Below are positions 46,780 through 59,210 of a stretch of 64,000 nt of DNA, piece after piece. Source of the DNA: Ligustrum vulgare. Taxonomy: Eukaryota; Streptophyta; Magnoliopsida; Lamiales; Oleaceae. Every line of letters begins with the position of its first letter. Positions within the stretch are counted from its first letter, which is position 1. The DNA is taken from contig OY743170.1 of NCBI GenBank assembly GCA_963555705.1, positions 31,199,362-31,263,361 of the forward strand, given 5' to 3'. The position numbers and the translations under genes are program-made. The notes below the pieces were generated by a model. That model saw only the letters and a list, made by a program, of their open reading frames with translations. It was not told the DNA's origin and did not search any database.

Positions 46780-48820
46780 GCTATCAATGTTTGGTTTGTT
46801 ATTCATAGGGATCAATGATAGTAATTTATTTGGTTTAATTTTCCACAATTTCTCAAATGATGATATGAAATCTAGCTTAGACTATGGTAGCCTATTAGTT
46901 ATATGTGTTGTTGTCCTCATACACTCTATCCAAAACCTACTCGACACATTCTTTGCATGTAGCATGCTTTCACATGTTTTTACAAGGTGTCAATTGTTTT
47001 TTCTACTACACCATTTTGTTGTGGTATATTTAGATATGTCAATTGATGGTGTATCTTATGTTCTCATAAGTATTGAGAAGATTCTCCTGATATATACTCT
47101 CCCTATGATCCGTGTGTAGGTATCAAATCTTATTTTTGACTTCTCCTTATACTTTTTCTTTAAACTCCTTAGAATTTAAAAAAGTTTTGGATCTTTCCTT
47201 TATAAAGAAACCCAAATGTACTTAAAAGAAGCCTTCAATAAATGTTACCATGTAATGTATCCTTCCAATTAATGGTTACTTGATAGGTACAAACACATCA
47301 TTGTATCAGTTCCAAAGGTTGTTTTTCCCTATAGCTTGACTCTTGATATGGTAGTTGGTGTTATTTACCATATTGACAGCCAGTACACACATGTTATCTT
47401 TGATCTCAAGTTGAGGAAGACCCTTAAGCATCGACTTCTTCATCTTCACCTTTAGCTTGTGATAACTCATGTGTCCTACTCTTTTGTATCATAAATCTCA
47501 TATCTCTTTCTTTTGCATCTTATCTGCATATGCAGACTCTGCTGACATTACATAGATGGGCTCTAATCTTTGCCCGTCCATCATTTGTGTACCCAAAATT
47601 TTGATATTTTAATACACCTTAACATCTTTTAGTTCAAACAAAATGTGGTTACATGATGATGTTAGTTTTTCCACAGATAAGAGGTTTTTGTTCATTCCTG
47701 GCATGTGACAAACGTATTGGAGATGCACTTGGATAGGACTAAAACGAGACGTGATAAGTCTCTTACCAATGTGGGCTATTGAAAATCTTGAATTGTTGGT
47801 AGTTATCACCATCTAGCCTCCTTTGTACTTTTTTGTATTCTTCATCTCTTTATCGCATGTGGTTGGAACATGGAAAGTCGAAAATCCAATCACTTTCATA
47901 ATCTATTCGATTAGGGAGCATCACCTCTAGTGTCGATTCTTCCTCAGGTTCTGAATTGTACCCCTCTTGAATACTTTTTGCTACTGGAAGTGAGGCTATA
48001 ACATCTCATTCTTCTTCACTATTGAGTTTTTATTACTCATTGAAGGTTGTCATACTTCCTTCTGTTGAGTTGTCTTGGATTGAAAATATATTGCATAATG
48101 ACTTCGTTTGACACATTAAAAAATATGAGCCATTAGTCCATTGAAATCCTTTGAACGGATGACTTTTCTTATCCCGATTTTGTTTGGCTCCCCTTGTCTA
48201 ATAACCTTCTCCGTGTTTATTTCTTTCCATTCTTTATTATTTTGTTGATGAAATCGACCTCTTTTGTATTTGAATAATGCTTTTTCCTCGTATTTATTTA
48301 TTGAGAACCCTAATACTTGTTTAGTCAACGCTTCTTGGTCGACTAGAAAATTTTCAAAGTTTACCAGCAACGATTGTTCTTGCGAACCTTGTATAGCAGC
48401 AATAAAGCCTCTAAATTACGATCTCAATCCATGTATAGTTATTCTATTCATTTTAGATTCTGCAATTTTACATGAAGAATTTAATTCAGAGATTTCGGAC
48501 AGAGAGACATCTCTTCGATTGTTGTCTTTACAAAAAACATATCCTTACCCACTTTAATTCTCCACTTCTTCAGAGCTTTGTCTTCCTCTGGTGGTGTCAT
48601 GTCACTTCAACCAAATACTTCCCACAAGTCTTTCCTTCGGAGATACGACTCCATGCAAGTTTGTCATGTAGTATAATTTTGTTGTGCTTCTTCACTCATC
48701 CTACCACTTGTAGATCACCATTTGTGACTTGATTAACCTTCTCGTTATAAAGAAATCTTTATTCAAGCTTCACAAACCTACTCTGTGCACGAACTCCAGA
48801 AGCCCAAAAAATTTACCCAA
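46780..48820 (-). pseudogene. Ty1/copia gag and integrase remnant, minus strand
   Basis: In transcription order: a gag region (about 48770-48100) with a readable part at 48370-48116, then gag-pre-integrase at 47812-47609 (IAHIGKRLITSRFSPIQVHL, CHMPGMNKNLLSVEKL). Next is a segment at about 47590-47380 with the GHMSYHKL-type zinc-binding area in broken frames, and the integrase core at 47115-46790. The core shows GEYISGEFSQYL after the second catalytic Asp region, then PQQNGVVEK with the catalytic Glu. RT and RNase H are missing on the left. Multiple stops and shifts. Confidence 0.8.
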
Positions 48821-48829
48821 AGTCGCCTA

Positions 48830-48841
48830 GCTCTAATACCA
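48830..48841 (-). promoter_or_regulatory. Primer-binding site complement (initiator tRNA-Met, one mismatch)
   Basis: GCTCTAATACCA on the plus strand, i.e. TGGTATTAGAGC on the minus strand, 3 bp left of the LTR start at 48845. Confidence 0.75.
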
Positions 48842-48844
48842 AAT

Positions 48845-49290
48845 TGTTGAGTTAAATACTCAAATGAAAAATAGTTTATTGATCAAATCTCTTTTACAAA
48901 TATAAGCACACCTCACAATTATTTAGAGTTATACTCCAAAACGCCTAGACCCAACAACACTCTCTTACTGTCTCTCTTCTTGCTTTCTCTCACACCATAT
49001 ACAGCAAATACAGATGCATGTATATAGATGTTGAAGTTGGTGGTTGATTTCACTACATAATTCTAGAAAATGTGTGTGGTTGGAAATAATTCTTCTTAGA
49101 GTTTAGATAATTCTCAAGCAGTTGGTTTCTTCTAGGATCTTCTAGTCTTGGCTAGCTGCTTCAAGATATGGATGCAAATATGAATTCTCTGATTTTTCTT
49201 CCAAAGTGGTGCTGCTCTTCATTTCAATCATTTCATTGTAAATTTTTGTATCCGTCCATGCTTTGATGTAAGCTATAATGTTCTGATTCA
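48845..49290 (-). mobile_element. 5' LTR of the minus-strand copia element (right end approximate)
   Basis: Starts TGTTGAGTTAAATACTC beside the PBS complement. The other end is not clear; I place it near 49290 from the change in sequence character. Confidence 0.5.
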
Positions 49291-49784
49291 ACTTCAACTA
49301 GCTAATATAGGTTTCTAATACTTATTTTCTGAAATTGTAGGCAATTATGCTTTTCTAGGTTTCGGGTTTCTTTTGCATTCCCTGCCTTGATGAATTGAAT
49401 TCTTGTAACTGAACTATGAGTTTGTGGAAATTTACAAATAGGCCAATATAGATTTGCATATTTGTAGGATATATTTCTCTTAAAATCTTGAACTTGAATT
49501 GTGTGTAGAAGACCTTTATCCATGAAGTGACTTTTATTAGGATTCTAAGGTGAACAATGACAAAGAAGAGGAAGGCCAAGATGGTTAGAGTTTTTTTCCC
49601 CGTTGGCTACTTTGGTTTTTTTTTTATGTTGTTGATTACTCAATTTTATTGGTTTTTAATATTAGGGACATTTGTTTAAAAGGCCTTTTCAACACATGTT
49701 TTCATTTTGAAAGCTTACATTCATTGTTCTTTATTTTAAAAGTCTAAAGATACAAGAATACAAAAAACACAACTTGTAAATGAC
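49291..49784 (+). other. No feature recognised
   Basis: AT-rich; minus-strand frames at 49302-49579 have no family resemblance. Confidence 0.3.
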
Positions 49785-49788
49785 TAAA

Positions 49789-49951
49789 GCTCTGTTCGGC
49801 AGCAATTGTAATGATTTTAAATTGATTATTTGAGTTTTCTAAATAAAATCTGTGGTTAAGAATTAGAGAGGAAAAATATGTGTGGTTAAAAGTGGTTTGA
49901 AAAATTGTGCAATTTAAATTTTTGTTTAAATAGGGTTGCCGAAACAAAGGC
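49789..49951 (+). mobile_element. MITE (163 bp)
   Basis: Ends GCTCTGTTCGGCA and TGCCGAAACAAAGGC form imperfect TIRs; TAAA flanks both sides (49785-49788 and 49952-49955). The core has GTGTGGTTAAAAG, also found in the MITE near 53.3 kb. Superfamily not settled; a TAA duplication would indicate PIF/Harbinger. Confidence 0.65.
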
Positions 49952-49955
49952 TAAA

Positions 49956-50730
49956 TTATCCTTATATTTAGAAAGGCAGTATTGCCCTTAATATCATTTC
50001 ATATTTCCAACATAACATGGTAATTGCAAGACAAGTCCCCCAACTTTTAATTCTAGATCAGAATTTCTTTCCTTTTTAATTTAGTCACGAGGTAATTGAA
50101 AAGTAAGTCCCTTAACTTTTAATTACTACATTTTAGTCCCCAGCATTTACTTTCATTTCATTTGTACCCTTCAAAAATCACAACTCCAGTCTTTCATCTT
50201 TTTGCCTCTTCACTACTTGGTTCCCAAATCTCCATATTTTGTATAGTATAGATCATCTTTGCCCTTTTTCACACTAGTCTCATCAAATCACCCTCTAAAC
50301 TTGAGTTTTCACCTAAAAACAACATAATCATGTTTTTCTAACCTCTTCGGTATGTAGGAGGTATGCCGAAAGGTCTTGGGCGTTCGAATTACCATTTAGA
50401 GGCAAAATGATCGAGTTAGATGTCGTTATGGATGAACAAAACCATTTTTATATTGCTATAGTATATTTTTGAATTATGAGGATTTCTATATCGTTTTAAT
50501 TGTCCTACAATAATTTCAAAGTCATTTTTCTTGTACGTCTGTCGTTTCGTGCTGTGGTCAACTCAAAGCATCGTTATTGGGTACGAACATCACTCTCAGG
50601 CAAATTCTATACAATCCAATTGGAGGAAAATCCTATTTTGACCACGTTGGATGTTTCAATACTTGTCAACTGACTTTGAAATTCTTCTATAGAAATAAAT
50701 TATCTCTTTGTGCATCTTATAATGAAACTT
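49956..50730 (+). other. No feature recognised
   Basis: AT-rich, with some GTCGTTATGGATG-type phrases near 50430 faintly reminiscent of the large inverted repeat downstream. No gene seen. Confidence 0.3.
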
Positions 50731-50742
50731 AAGATTGTAATA

Positions 50743-50998
50743 TGCCCCCAGGGCACATCTCCAAGTGGCAAAGGGGATGGGTGGTAAGTGCTCAGCGCAG
50801 CTGTGTGCTTGGTTCGATTCCCCGCAAGGTGGAATTGGCCTTGTGGCAAGCGGGAGTTATTGAGCGTTTCTCATGCTTACCATAAGCCCTTCCACCCTGG
50901 CTCCTTGGAGGCATAACCTGGATTTACCTTCCCGAACCAATGGTCTTGGGCGTGGTCGGTTCGGGCCCTCAGGGTGTGGGCTACACCTTTTTTTTTTT
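50743..50998 (+). mobile_element. tRNA-derived SINE (256 bp, TSD AAGATTGTAATA)
   Basis: A perfect 12-bp duplication AAGATTGTAATA lies at 50731-50742 and 50999-51010. The body has a box-A-like TGGCAAAGGGGATGG (50766-50780) and a box B GGTTCGATTCC (50811-50821), the Pol III promoter of tRNA-derived SINEs, and ends in a T tract after GTGTGGGCTACACC. The T-ending 3' tail recalls Au-type SINEs, but the family is not confirmed. A 65-codon frame inside it is a by-product. Confidence 0.92.
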
Positions 50999-51238
50999 AA
51001 GATTGTAATATTGTCGTCACTTATACCTTTATTATTTTGTAATTATTGGAAGCATAAAAATATGAATTAGATTTAATCATTGTGATATTATCACTTTTTT
51101 ATATTGGAACGTTACAAAATTTATTTTATGTTGCAGTGTTCATTTTATTTTATATTACAAACAAACAATCTCTTATGTCATTCTAATTTTTCAGGAATGA
51201 CACAATATCATTATAGTAAACATATATATTTTTTCCAT

Positions 51239-53043
51239 ATGAAAAATGCACTAATACACAATGAATTTGAAATCCTTTCTGAGACAAAATAAAAGAGATA
51301 ATTGTTGTTATAGTTCGAAAAAATTATTGCTTTACTTCTATTCATAACGACATTAGAGTCATTACTAATATACAAGACGATATAAATGTCGTTCTAGATC
51401 GAAAAACATATTAGTTTACATCCATTCATAATGATATTGAAGTCATTCGATACCAATATAACAGCATCAAAATTGTTACAAACATAATTATAATGATGCC
51501 CCTGATGTCCACAAGTCCCAATTTAAGACGAAAAAAATGACATCAAGTTTCATATAGCAATGTTCATGTCGTTGTGAAAAAGTAGACATTGAAATCGTTA
51601 TTATAGAATAAATCGTTTCAATACCGAATTGTCGACATTGAGATTGCTCGAGTTGGAATCCAAACTACAACAGTATTTATATTGTTTCTTTTCATACAAA
51701 ACGACATTGATATCGTTATGTTTGAAACACATCAAATAACATAACGATGTCCATATTCTTTCTGTACAAATTTGAAGAAATTAAAATTGCTCCAGCTTAA
51801 ATCATGAATAAAACATCATCGATATCGTTTCTTCGTATACATAACGACATTGATATCGTTGTGCATCAAACTCGAAAAATAACATAACGGCTTCCATATC
51901 GTTTCAGCACAATTTTTCCGACATTAAAATCATTCCAATTTAAATTATTACTACAATGACATAGATATTGTTTCTTTTGGCGTAATAGAATAATTATATC
52001 ATTTTGGCTCAAATTGATGATTCAACTGTCCATTGCATCTTGACATGCCTCCGACATTCGTATGATAATTGAAAGAGATCATCAAGTATGTTCGATCTCA
52101 CTCAAAAGAAAAGACCGACAACCTTTAAAGATCTCATAGTTTTCTACTACCTTATAACTATTCCAATGGAAATTAATTATCTTATTCTCTTTTTCTAACC
52201 AATTGAGAGGTATCAATTTAACTGATGACATCTTCCCTTCATTATAATTATGTTAGAGGCATGCCCATTGGGAAGGAATGGTCGAATCGTCTATTTGAGC
52301 AAAAAACGATATAGTTGTTGTGTTACGTCAAAAGGGACGATATCCATGATGTTGTAGTCTTGATTTGAACTTGAATGATTTCAATGTCGACAAAATAATA
52401 CTTTAATGATGTAAAGGTCTTTATGTTATTTTGTGGGTTTGATATACAACGATATCAATGTCGTCATGTACACGAAGAAACGATATCTATGATGTTTTAG
52501 TTATGAATGAACTGAAATGATTTTAATGTCTTCAAAATTATACATAAACAAAATGATGTTATTATGTTATTATCTGTGTTTAAAACATAACGATATTTGT
52601 GGTGTTTTGTATGAAAAGTAACGATATAGAAATCGTTGTAATTTTGATTCCAACTCAAAACAGTTTTGCAGTGAAACGATTTATTCTATAATAACCACTT
52701 CAATGTCTTTATTCTTCGTGCAATGACATGAATATTTTTATGTGAAACCTGAGATCATTTTTCGTTTTCTATTGAGATTTATAGACGTCAGGGAAACATT
52801 ATAATTATGATCGTAACTATTTCGACGTCATTTTATTGGTATGGAACGACTTCAATATCGTTATGAATATGTAAAGCAGTAAGATTTTCGAACTAGAACA
52901 ACATTAATCTCTTTTTATATCTCAGTAATGACTTCAACGTTATGTACACAAGTAAAGCAATAAGGTTTTTGAACTAGAATGACATTAATCTCTTTTTATT
53001 CTCAGAAATGATTCCAATCTTTGTGTACAGAAGTGCATTTTCG
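51239..53043. mobile_element. Foldback-like element: about 800-bp imperfect inverted repeats around a 190-bp loop
   Basis: The left arm (about 51239-52057) and right arm (about 52250-53043) are reverse complements along their length. Paired blocks include GAAAAATGCACT with AGTGCATTTTC (outer ends), GAATAAATCGTTTC with GAAACGATTTATTC, AAAACATCATCGATATCGTT with AACGATATCTATGATGTTTT, and CATGCCTC with GAGGCATG (inner ends). Each arm is built of diverged subrepeats of an AACGACATTGATATCGTT-like core. No ORF of note. No target duplication found. Confidence 0.8.
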
Positions 53044-53221
53044 GGTCATTGGTTGAAGGTCAGTAGTCGAAATGATGGGCCATTGCAATTTTATATATTA
53101 CTTTTTGAAAAAATAATTTTTGTTTTTATTTTTATTATATACAAACTATTTATTAATAATCTACCAATAATCTATACATTAATATATAATTTATCTTAAA
53201 TAAAATAAATTTCTCATATAT

Positions 53222-53403
53222 ACATTCAGTATGACACCCACTACTGGGAAAATAATTTTTTAATAGTGATTTTAGAAAAACGTGTGGTTAAAAGAGTAGA
53301 AAAATATTTTAGTTTACACGCAAAATATTTTGTTGTGTAAATGAGTAGTTGAACATAAGTATTGTAGAAAAAGAGTTTCAAAAAATGGGTGTCAAATAGG
53401 GGC
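53222..53403 (+). mobile_element. MITE-like element related to 49789-49951
   Basis: TGACACCCA (53232-53240) pairs with TGGGTGTCA (53386-53394), and the core GTGTGGTTAAAAG matches the MITE at 49.8 kb. Exact ends and target duplication unclear. Confidence 0.5.
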
Positions 53404-55091
53404 ATAATAAGTCTATAAAATAAAGTTAGTTGTTGAACTTTAATCTTTTCAAAATATTTTTGAAAAATATTATTCCCATTTGAGCTCCATTATAATGAAG
53501 TTTTTGAAAGGAGAAAAATAAAATAAAATATATATATATATATATGGGGGGTTAAAGAATAAGTTTTTTTTTTCTTTTAATTCACGTGTATTATTATTTT
53601 ATTTGAAAATGTGGTTTGAAAATAAGAGTGATATACATTAAATTAAAATGAGCTCAAATAACGACTATGTGTTATTAGATATTTACAAAATAAAGTAACA
53701 AAGTGCAATTAGTTGAAGTGGTTTTGATTGATCAGGGACGGAGTCAGGATTTTAAGTGAGTGGAGGTCAAAACTTTCGAAAATTGAGAATGTAAAAAAGT
53801 TTAAAAATAAACACAAAAAGATTTCCAATAGATGAAGCTCTTTTCATGGAAGTTAACACTCTACATCAAATGTCATTATTCCAAAAAGATTTCCTTGGAA
53901 TAAGGTATCCAAATCCTTAACATGGGATTTAGAGAAACTCAACAGTCCAGAACAAGAAAAGCCTACAGAAGTTCCTAATCAAATTCTAAACCTTCCAAAA
54001 GGAAATGTCAGGAAAATATTTGAAGAGCCTTCCTCTTCAAGATCTAATAGATTATGTGAAAGGTTGAATCAACCGGCATTCCAAAGCTAAATTTCCTCGA
54101 AGCAGAATCCAAACTTCCTATAAGTCTGGTACATTAGTTTTAAAGAAATTGATTTCAGCATGTCCAAGAGATGTATCTTCAGCAAAAGGTCTATCAAAAT
54201 AAAAAATAAAAACTATCTAACATTGATGGAGGCTCGTTCATTGCATCAAATTTGAGATTTCTGTGAGGCACCACAGTTCGAAGAAGTAAATTAAACCAGT
54301 GATCAACTAACCACTTATTAAAGTATGTTATTAATTTACTGGCATATAAAATAAAATAAACAAAACTTCTGTCATAACAATCAGTGAACAATTCAAACCA
54401 ACAATTAAAATGCCACACTAAACCATCATATAATAAATTACTTAATTCTTAATTATTAAAGAATATTTTTTAATCTACATATACCTATTTATCTATATAC
54501 ATCTATATCGACAGTTTAAACTTTAAACAACCTGAAAATAAGACAGAATCAACTAATAACACCATTTCCCTAATCAAAAAATGAAAAGCAATAAAACCAA
54601 AAAGTTAAAGCAATAAATCAAAAATTAAAAACTACCTAATTAGAAAATTTTAACTTAAATTTCATCAAAAACCAAAAAGTAAAACTCTACTACAATAAAG
54701 AAGAACCTGGACAAAATCTTTAATCTCAGACCCAAAAAAAAAAAAAAAAAAATGAACTCAACTGCTTATTGCTTAAGAAGAAGTTGCACAAGCACAACAC
54801 AACACAAGAGTGACATGACTGAAGACAAAATCAATTCATTTCTAGTTAAAATCTCATAAATAATTAATTAAAAGTTTAAAACTTACATTGAAATTGGGGC
54901 TGTTGTGCACAGTGCACATCGAACCGAAAATAGCCTTGATCTTAAGAATTACCTAAAATACCCTTATATACAATATTTCAACTATAACTTAGAAAAACTT
55001 CATTTAAGTTCTTAGATAATTTTATTTATATAATTTTAATTAATTTTTTTTATATGATTTTTGTTCGCTCATAGTAGCACCCCCTCCGTTG
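53404..55091 (+). other. AT-rich DNA, possibly with 3' pararetrovirus scraps
   Basis: The 53820-54190 part is less AT-rich and reads, in broken plus-strand frames, as charged protein-like sequence (for example LPKGNVRKIFEEP). This may be the 3' end of another pararetrovirus copy placed before the PBS. A TATATA motif at about 54965 could be the viral promoter. (TA)n at 53530-53545. Confidence 0.25.
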
Positions 55092-55104
55092 TGGTATCAG
55101 AGTC
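55092..55104 (+). promoter_or_regulatory. Pararetroviral primer-binding site (initiator tRNA-Met)
   Basis: TGGTATCAGAGTC directly before the first ATG (55107) of the viral reading frame. This site marks position 1 of caulimovirid genomes and primes minus-strand synthesis. Confidence 0.85.
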
Positions 55105-55106
55105 AT

Positions 55107-56484
55107 ATGACGGATCTAAAAGATAAATATTATATGACAAAAAATAAAAATAAATATATTATATATACACCAAAATTTATAATCACTCGAATATTAATAT
55201 TACCTGATGATGAAAAAATAGGAATTTTAAGAGCCTTAAAAGATTTAGATGGAGATATAAGAAGAGATATATATGATCTAATAAATTTCGATATAATAAA
55301 AGAAGATATTATAATAAATGAAATATTAGATTTAATAGAAAATGACATCATAGAAGAATTAATACAAAATGACATCATAGAAGAATATGGAATACTATAG
55401 AGCAGATCCTCAATTATATTAGCTAAATACCTAGACATAGAAACAAATGAAAAAATAGATTTAATAATAGAACAAAGAAGAGATTTAATGGACCAAATAA
55501 GAGAAGAAAGAAATATAAAAAGACAAGAAATGCTAAGATTAAAATCATTAGAGAAAAAGAAAGAATATTATAATAGAATTTTAAAACAATTACCCAGAAT
55601 ACAAATGATTTATGAAAATAAAGAAAGAATTAATAAAGAAAAATATGATAATACGTGACAAATAAAAGACTATATAAAAATTATAGAGCACAACAAAGAA
55701 AACTAATGATAAAATCAACTGGAGAATTTTGTGAATATAATATAATGACATATAAAGAAATAAAATATGAAACTGAACTTATTCTAGTAATTGAGTATAC
55801 TAGATGAAGAATTTAATGATAGAATTTTCAAAAATAAAATTTGAAAAACAAATAATAGAAAATATTAAACTTCCAGCTGGATTTTATCAAATAAAGGGGA
55901 GCTAACACAACTATGTTTCAACCATTAAGCTCATTGGGAGAATATGATGAATTTCTTAATATGCAATTAAATTGGATAAGTGTCTTTTTATGACAAACAT
56001 ATAAAAAAAAATCCACAAGATAAAATGTCTATTGAAGAATTACAACAATTAAATATACAAGATAAGAATGTCAAAGAAAAATTACAAAGTATCCAAAAAA
56101 AATTAACAATACAATTCAAAGAATTAAAAGACATGCTAGGAGATGTTAAAAACATAGATGAAGACATTTTAAAATAATTCCAAAGAGAAATCAGGAGAAT
56201 TAATTAATCAAGATAAAATTGGGATAATTATTAAAAAAACAGAAAAAATAAGGATAGATGATAATGAAAAAAATCATATCAATCGAAGAAAGAATCAAAA
56301 ATTAGAGGCAAAAATAGAGGATATCTATGATAAATTATTTAAGGTACAAAAAATCCAAACTACTAAACCAAGAATATAAAATGTCGATAAGTGAATTTAT
56401 TGAAAACCTGAAAATACTAATAAAATCATTAATAAGTGATGTTCAATAAATAAAAAAATGAATTAAAAGAAGTAAGAAATGATA
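55107..56484 (+). pseudogene. Pararetrovirus ORF 5' region, coiled-coil-like, broken
   Basis: ATG 55107 opens a Lys/Asp/Ile-rich frame to TAG 55398-55400. It contains a duplicated ENDIIEELIQNDIIEE-type phrase. Further pieces follow in shifted frames, including 55980-56177 with a Lys/Glu/Leu pattern expected of a coiled coil. In this virus family the movement protein usually lies in this part, but I could not recognise its motif, either because of decay or because it is absent. Codon use is extremely A-rich, as in the rest of the element. Confidence 0.55.
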
Positions 56485-56487
56485 TAA

Positions 56488-57018
56488 GGGTCCGTTTGAT
56501 AGCGAAGGTGGAATTTGGATGGAAAGAAAATGAGTTCCAGGGAATTGAATTCTAGGTAATTGAATTACTGGGAATTAGAAGTTTAATGTGTTTGATTGGT
56601 TTAATTTTCTAGGTGGAAAAAGAGGGGAATTTTCCAACTTTTGTTGTTTGATTGACATTATTTTCCATGGAAAATAATGTAATTTTTTGCTATTTTAATC
56701 AAAAAAAATTTTTTTTTACTTTTTAAATATACTTGTACTTGATGATGATAATGTTATTTTTTGGAAAGAAAATAAGTCAATTAACAACAACAAAATTGAT
56801 TAAACGTGTCCAAAATCATTTTCCATCTATCATGGAAAACATTTTTCCACCAAAACCCAAAGAAAATCTTTTCCACCAAATCAAGGAAAATGGAAGAAAA
56901 AGTGGGGTCCGCGGAAAAAGTTTTACATGGAAAATTTTGTCAAACAAACAAACCAAAAGTGGGAATTGGAAAACATATTCCATTTTCCATGGAAAATTTT
57001 GTGTAATCAAACAGGGCC
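56488..57018 (+). mobile_element. Tourist-like (PIF/Harbinger) MITE, 531 bp, TSD TAA
   Basis: TAA at 56485-56487 and 57019-57021. Ends GGGTCCGTTTGAT and ATCAAACAGGGCC pair as a 13-bp imperfect TIR. The body carries many TTTTCCATGGAAAA-like palindromic phrases. It interrupts the viral coding region; ORFs inside are by-products. Confidence 0.85.
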
Positions 57019-57021
57019 TAA

Positions 57022-57702
57022 ATATACTAAAACTAGAGATTAGAGAGTTAAAAGAAAATAATAAGAGTAAAGATAAGAAAATAGATTAAAAAAAAACTCA
57101 TAGAAAAATAAATGTTTAGAATAGGGAAAAAACACATCGAACAAGAAAAAATTGTAATAGAAGCAGGAAGTATGGATGATGAATTTAGAAAAAATATATT
57201 ACCAAAGATATTAGAAGAAGAACAAGAGTTACCAAAATTCATAGAAAAAACTTTAGGAAAACTTAAAGTCGAGGAAAGAATTGAAGAAAAATAAGATAAA
57301 GATGAATGAGGAATTAGACTTGCTTATAGAAAATTTTGACTAATTAAGCCTAGATAATTCAAGTGAATACCAAGTTTTAATGAATACTGAAGGAGCACTT
57401 AATTCGGCTCCAATAGGAACTTCCAAACAAGAATTACCAGATTCGAATGAAAGTTATGCACCTCTATATAGTAAACCATATAGACAATATTATGATAGAA
57501 TCAAGGATAGACAACAACCTAAAGGAAATAAATACAGAGATAAATTTGAACAAAATGATAATTATATGATAAACCAATTAATCATGGAGGAACAAAACTA
57601 GATTTGAATTGTAAAATAAATACTAAGAAAGACTTATTAACTTGGGCAGATTCAATGATATTATTCTTTTTATATAATAAAGATGATACATAGGAAAGTA
57701 CT
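57022..57702 (+). pseudogene. Pararetrovirus capsid region, N-terminal part
   Basis: Frames at 57112-57294 and 57380-57601 carry acidic, then Pro/Tyr-rich sequence (YAPLYSKPYRQYYDRI), and about 57605-57695 reads KKDLLTWADSMILFFLYNKDD. Such a region leads into the capsid core, which continues at 59775 after the solo LTR. Several stops. Confidence 0.55.
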
Positions 57703-58229
57703 TGTGACGACCCGAATTCTCGACCATTCGAGTGCCACTAAAAGTGACTCATATCATATTATCGAGACTTAAATAGTAATGTAAAATTATTCAAAAGAAT
57801 AATTAGAATCCCATAATTTTATCTGTGAATAAAAATAGAACATAATTTTCTTACATAAAGTTCAACATAATTATCTCATCAATCTTAACCACTTTTGCCA
57901 CTTCCATGTTGACCGCCTCGAACCTTCAATTATCTGAAAATGGTAAATATTGTGGAGTGAGATTTATAAAATCCCAGTAAGTATACCAAGCATAAATTTT
58001 CTTTTGAAAGCATATGGATCATTTTCATCATAACATAGGATAGGATCGAAATACTCATAAACATAGGGAGACACAAGAATTTTACCGAACTTAAATGGCA
58101 AGAATTCTTATGTGTAGCGCTACTAAACTCCGGTCCCCTTAGCATAATCATAAACATATCATATGGAACCCATAACAATCTTGTGAGATTGATTTCATAG
58201 CAATGATCCAAACATTTTCATAAAAACAT

Positions 58230-58975
58230 AAGATATACTTACTTGTCATAAAAACATACTTACTTTTCATAAAAACATAAGGTGTATTTACCTTTCATAA
58301 AAACATACTTACTTTTCATAAAAACATAAGATATACTTACTTTTCATAAAAACATACTTACTTTTCATAAAAACATAAGGTGTATTTACCTTTCATAAAA
58401 ACATACTTACTTTTCATAAAAACATAAGATATACTTACTTGTCATAAAAACATACTTACTTTTCATAAAAACATAAGGTAATACCTTTCATAAAAACATA
58501 CTTACTTTTCATAAAAACATAAGGTATATTTACCTTTCATAAAACCATACTTACTTTTCATAAAAACATAAGATATACTTACATTTCATAACAACATACT
58601 TAATTTTCATAAAAACATAAGATATACTTACATTTCATAACAACATACTTAATTTTCATAAAAACATAAGATATACTTACATTTCATAACAACATACTTA
58701 ATTTTCATAAAAACATAAGATATACTTACATTTCATAACAACATACTTAATTTTAATAAAAACATAAGATATACTTACTTTTCATAACAACATACTTAAT
58801 TTTCATAAAAACATAAGATATACTTACATTTCATAACAACATACTTAATTTTCATAAAAACATAAGATATACTTACATTTCATAACAACATACTTAATTT
58901 TCATAAAAACATAAGATATATTACATTTCATAACAACATACTTAATTTTCATAAAAACATAAGATATACTTACCT
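58230..58975 (+). repeat. Minisatellite in the solo LTR, 49-bp period in its right part
   Basis: Variants of TTTCATAAAAACATA alternate with ACTTACTTTT/ACTTAATTTT and AAGATATACTTAC. From 58571 on GATATACTTA recurs with a 49-bp period (58572, 58621, 58670 and onward); the left part has a related, less even unit with GGTGTATTTACC. Confidence 0.9.
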
Positions 58976-59210
58976 TTTAAAAGATTAAAATGAAGTGTAG
59001 TAGTAAATGGACCAAAACTTTCTTGACCACCTTGAATTTCTCTTACTTGTGGATTTTGTCAAGAGGTTGGAAATAAGTGTATATGTGTAGAGTTGTGTGT
59101 AAAAGAGATGGGTTTAAATAGATGTATAAAGTTGGCATATCGTAAACATAATCATTCAATTCTATTAATTTTAACACATCCTTTTCTTAAAGTAAAGCAC
59201 CATTCATATA

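Noticed and set aside
46778..47119. 113-codon plus-strand frame
   Set aside because: It is the antisense shadow of the copia integrase on the minus strand.
50811..50821. A tRNA gene
   Set aside because: Box B-like sequence is present, but no cloverleaf could be drawn; it is the head of a SINE.
53743..53760. CAGGGACGGAGTCAGG as the end of a hAT-like element
   Set aside because: No matching inverted end or target duplication was found downstream.
56733..57089. 118-codon frame taken as viral coding sequence
   Set aside because: Most of it lies inside the Tourist-like MITE.
58230..58975. Regular repeats resembling a CRISPR array
   Set aside because: Units are contiguous and AT-rich with no unique spacers; they lie inside a plant LTR.
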